Positions 62,548-64,000 of a stretch of DNA of 64,000 bases are shown here, piece by piece (the stretch's first letter is position 1; each line of letters opens with the position of its first letter). The stretch comes from Amblyomma americanum (taxonomy: Eukaryota; Arthropoda; Arachnida; Ixodida; Ixodidae), in NCBI RefSeq assembly GCF_052857255.1, contig NC_135497.1, forward strand, positions 551,676,113-551,740,112. The letters are read 5' to 3'. Below the pieces are notes generated by a model. It was not told the origin of the DNA and searched no databases. It saw nothing but the letters and a program-made list of their open reading frames with translations. The position numbers were made by a program, and so were the translations under genes.

Positions 62548-64000
62548 CACTGCAAAAAAAAGTCACACCTTTAATGGTCGCATAATTCCATGCACACCAT
62601 ACATAGCCTGACAAATTAGGAGTTTCTATTACACATGCTCCCATCCTGCACCCATGGATTTTAGAAGTTTGCATGAGCGGGTGCATGTGGCCCTAATACT
62701 CCTGGCAGTGCCGTCGAGGTGCAATGGTGTTCCTTTCAAAAAATTTAAAGCTGGCTTCACCTCAGTGCTGAATGTCCGGCTAAATGAGGAAGAAAAAATG
62801 AAAAAAAAAAAACAAAATATAGCCATAGCTCTTGTGCTTTACGGAACAAAATATGTTAGTGCAGTTCTTGACACAACATCACATGCACATGTGAAGCAGT
62901 AACATGCATATTCGGCATTTTATCCATGTTTTACTAATGCATCGACGCGACTGCAACCTTCCACATAGCAATAAAATTTAACTAATTATGAAAGCAGTAC
63001 AAACGCGCTGATGGCGCGAATAGTATGCGCTCGTTAGGATTTCAATTTGAGGCATGGTTTAAATATTTGGCAGTCGAGAACATACATGCAGCGAAAATAA
63101 AAATTTGGTTCACTTGGTTGTTTTGATAATAACGTGCTCCTGTGCTGAATCCATATCCAGGCAAAGCGGTTACGACTGCATCGCAGTGAATAGAAAAATC
63201 ATTACATTGACGTCTTGCGACAATTTGTTTTAATCGGAGTACTATCTGCGCCAAATCATTCAGCTGTACGCACCAAATCACGCACAAGAAACAGGACGAA
63301 ACTTAGCTATTTCTTGAAACAACTACTGTGTCAACTGAAATAAAGGGAGCTGTGGAGACCTGGAGTTAATTAGGTCCCCAGAAGAACTTGAGAAACTCTA
63401 AGTGCAAAGTGGGCAAAACATAAATTTTATTTTGCCTCGACGTACGTAGCTCCCAAGACTGAACGAGCAGCAGGAGGTGCATTTGCAACCCATAAAAAAT
63501 AAATATTGCGGTATGCGGCGTTTCATGTCCGAAAGCTAAACCTGGGCTATCGGAGACGCTGTAATGGAAAGCTCCATACTATTTTCGGAAATCCCGGGCC
63601 CTTTAACGTGCAATTGCATTGCACAACGCACGGGCGTTTGAGGCACTTAGTGCTTTCAGCTCCCGCTCTGGGCAAACTCGCGAACATCGTCTATGCACCG
63701 CAGCGCACCGGGCAGAGAACATGATCTATAACTGCAAGAACCTGAAGCGAACATTTCCTTCCGCCCACTGCTTTCGGAACCGGCTCGCTGCGAGTGGAAG
63801 CACGCCGTGCGGGCCGTTAGGACGCCAAGAGGAGCCGAAGGTCTACTGGAGCGCAGAAAAGTCTGTCAAGAGCTTCGATGGTTTCTATCCGACCCTGAAG
63901 TCCGCATTCCGCCCTCTCTTCGGTATGTGTTGCTCTCAATCACCGCTGCGTTTTGTTGATTCATTTAATTTTATGAAGAGCAATGCTGCAGACCTAGTGG
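62548..64000 (-). repeat. 1.45-kb inverted repeat, copy 2, cut by the window end
   Basis: It is the reverse complement of 40377-41806 with about one substitution every ten bases in the parts compared by eye. Its left end is TA followed by CACTGCAAAAAAAA. At 64000 it still matches copy 1 (CTGCAGACCTAGTGG), so it continues beyond the window. No coding frame. Confidence 0.85.

Overview
The window looks like nuclear DNA of a chelicerate, most probably a hard tick. This rests on recognised tRNA-derived SINEs, a mix of RTE, I-clade and CR1/L2/Jockey-like LINEs, Penelope-like elements (PLEs) with GIY-YIG endonucleases, Ty3/gypsy elements and long simple repeats. There are no bacterial-style operons. 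The species call is inference from remembered repeat families, not a search result.

Layout. 1-6.7 kb: a decayed SINE, a diverged ~248-bp tandem repeat and a TA-flanked foldback element. 6.7-8.7 kb: a truncated PLE between two (TA)n arrays, with inverted ends carrying hammerhead-ribozyme-like cores. 12.1-17.4 kb: two decayed LINEs (RTE-like, then CR1/L2/Jockey-like). 18.6-18.96 kb: a perfect (GT)n tract of about 315 bp. 20.5-21.9 kb: a second PLE fragment and an RTE 3' fragment. 21.9-30.9 kb: a minus-strand I-clade LINE, split by a 3.3-kb PLE that sits between two near-identical inverted arms and has a 13-bp target duplication. 32.6-34.9 kb: an older PLE with the same inverted layout. 40.4-41.8 kb and 62.5-64.0 kb: one 1.4-kb repeat in opposite orientations. 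43.0-44.7 kb: a minus-strand LINE holding a SINE with a 13-bp target duplication. 45.8-51.9 kb: an old minus-strand Ty3/gypsy element with no recognisable integrase. 53.5-58.6 kb: an intact Ty3/gypsy element with identical 238-bp LTRs, a 4-bp target duplication and one 1468-codon gag-pol frame. 59.1-59.3 kb: a miniature hairpin made only of PLE ends. 60.07-60.34 kb: a tRNA-type SINE.

The only convincing host coding sequence is one 216-bp exon (60541-60756, minus strand) of a rhodopsin-class neuropeptide receptor resembling tachykinin/natalisin-type receptors. It has a clean acceptor and a GTAAGT donor. Most of the window is therefore probably intronic or intergenic DNA around that gene.

The most interesting theme is that three sizeable PLE insertions and one miniature derivative share the same head-to-head inverted-end architecture. 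In three of the four there is an extra 34-41 nt at one end only. Parts of this match published Penelope biology (inverted pseudo-LTRs, a 34-bp extension, hammerhead motifs), so it is a well-displayed known kind of system rather than a clearly new one.
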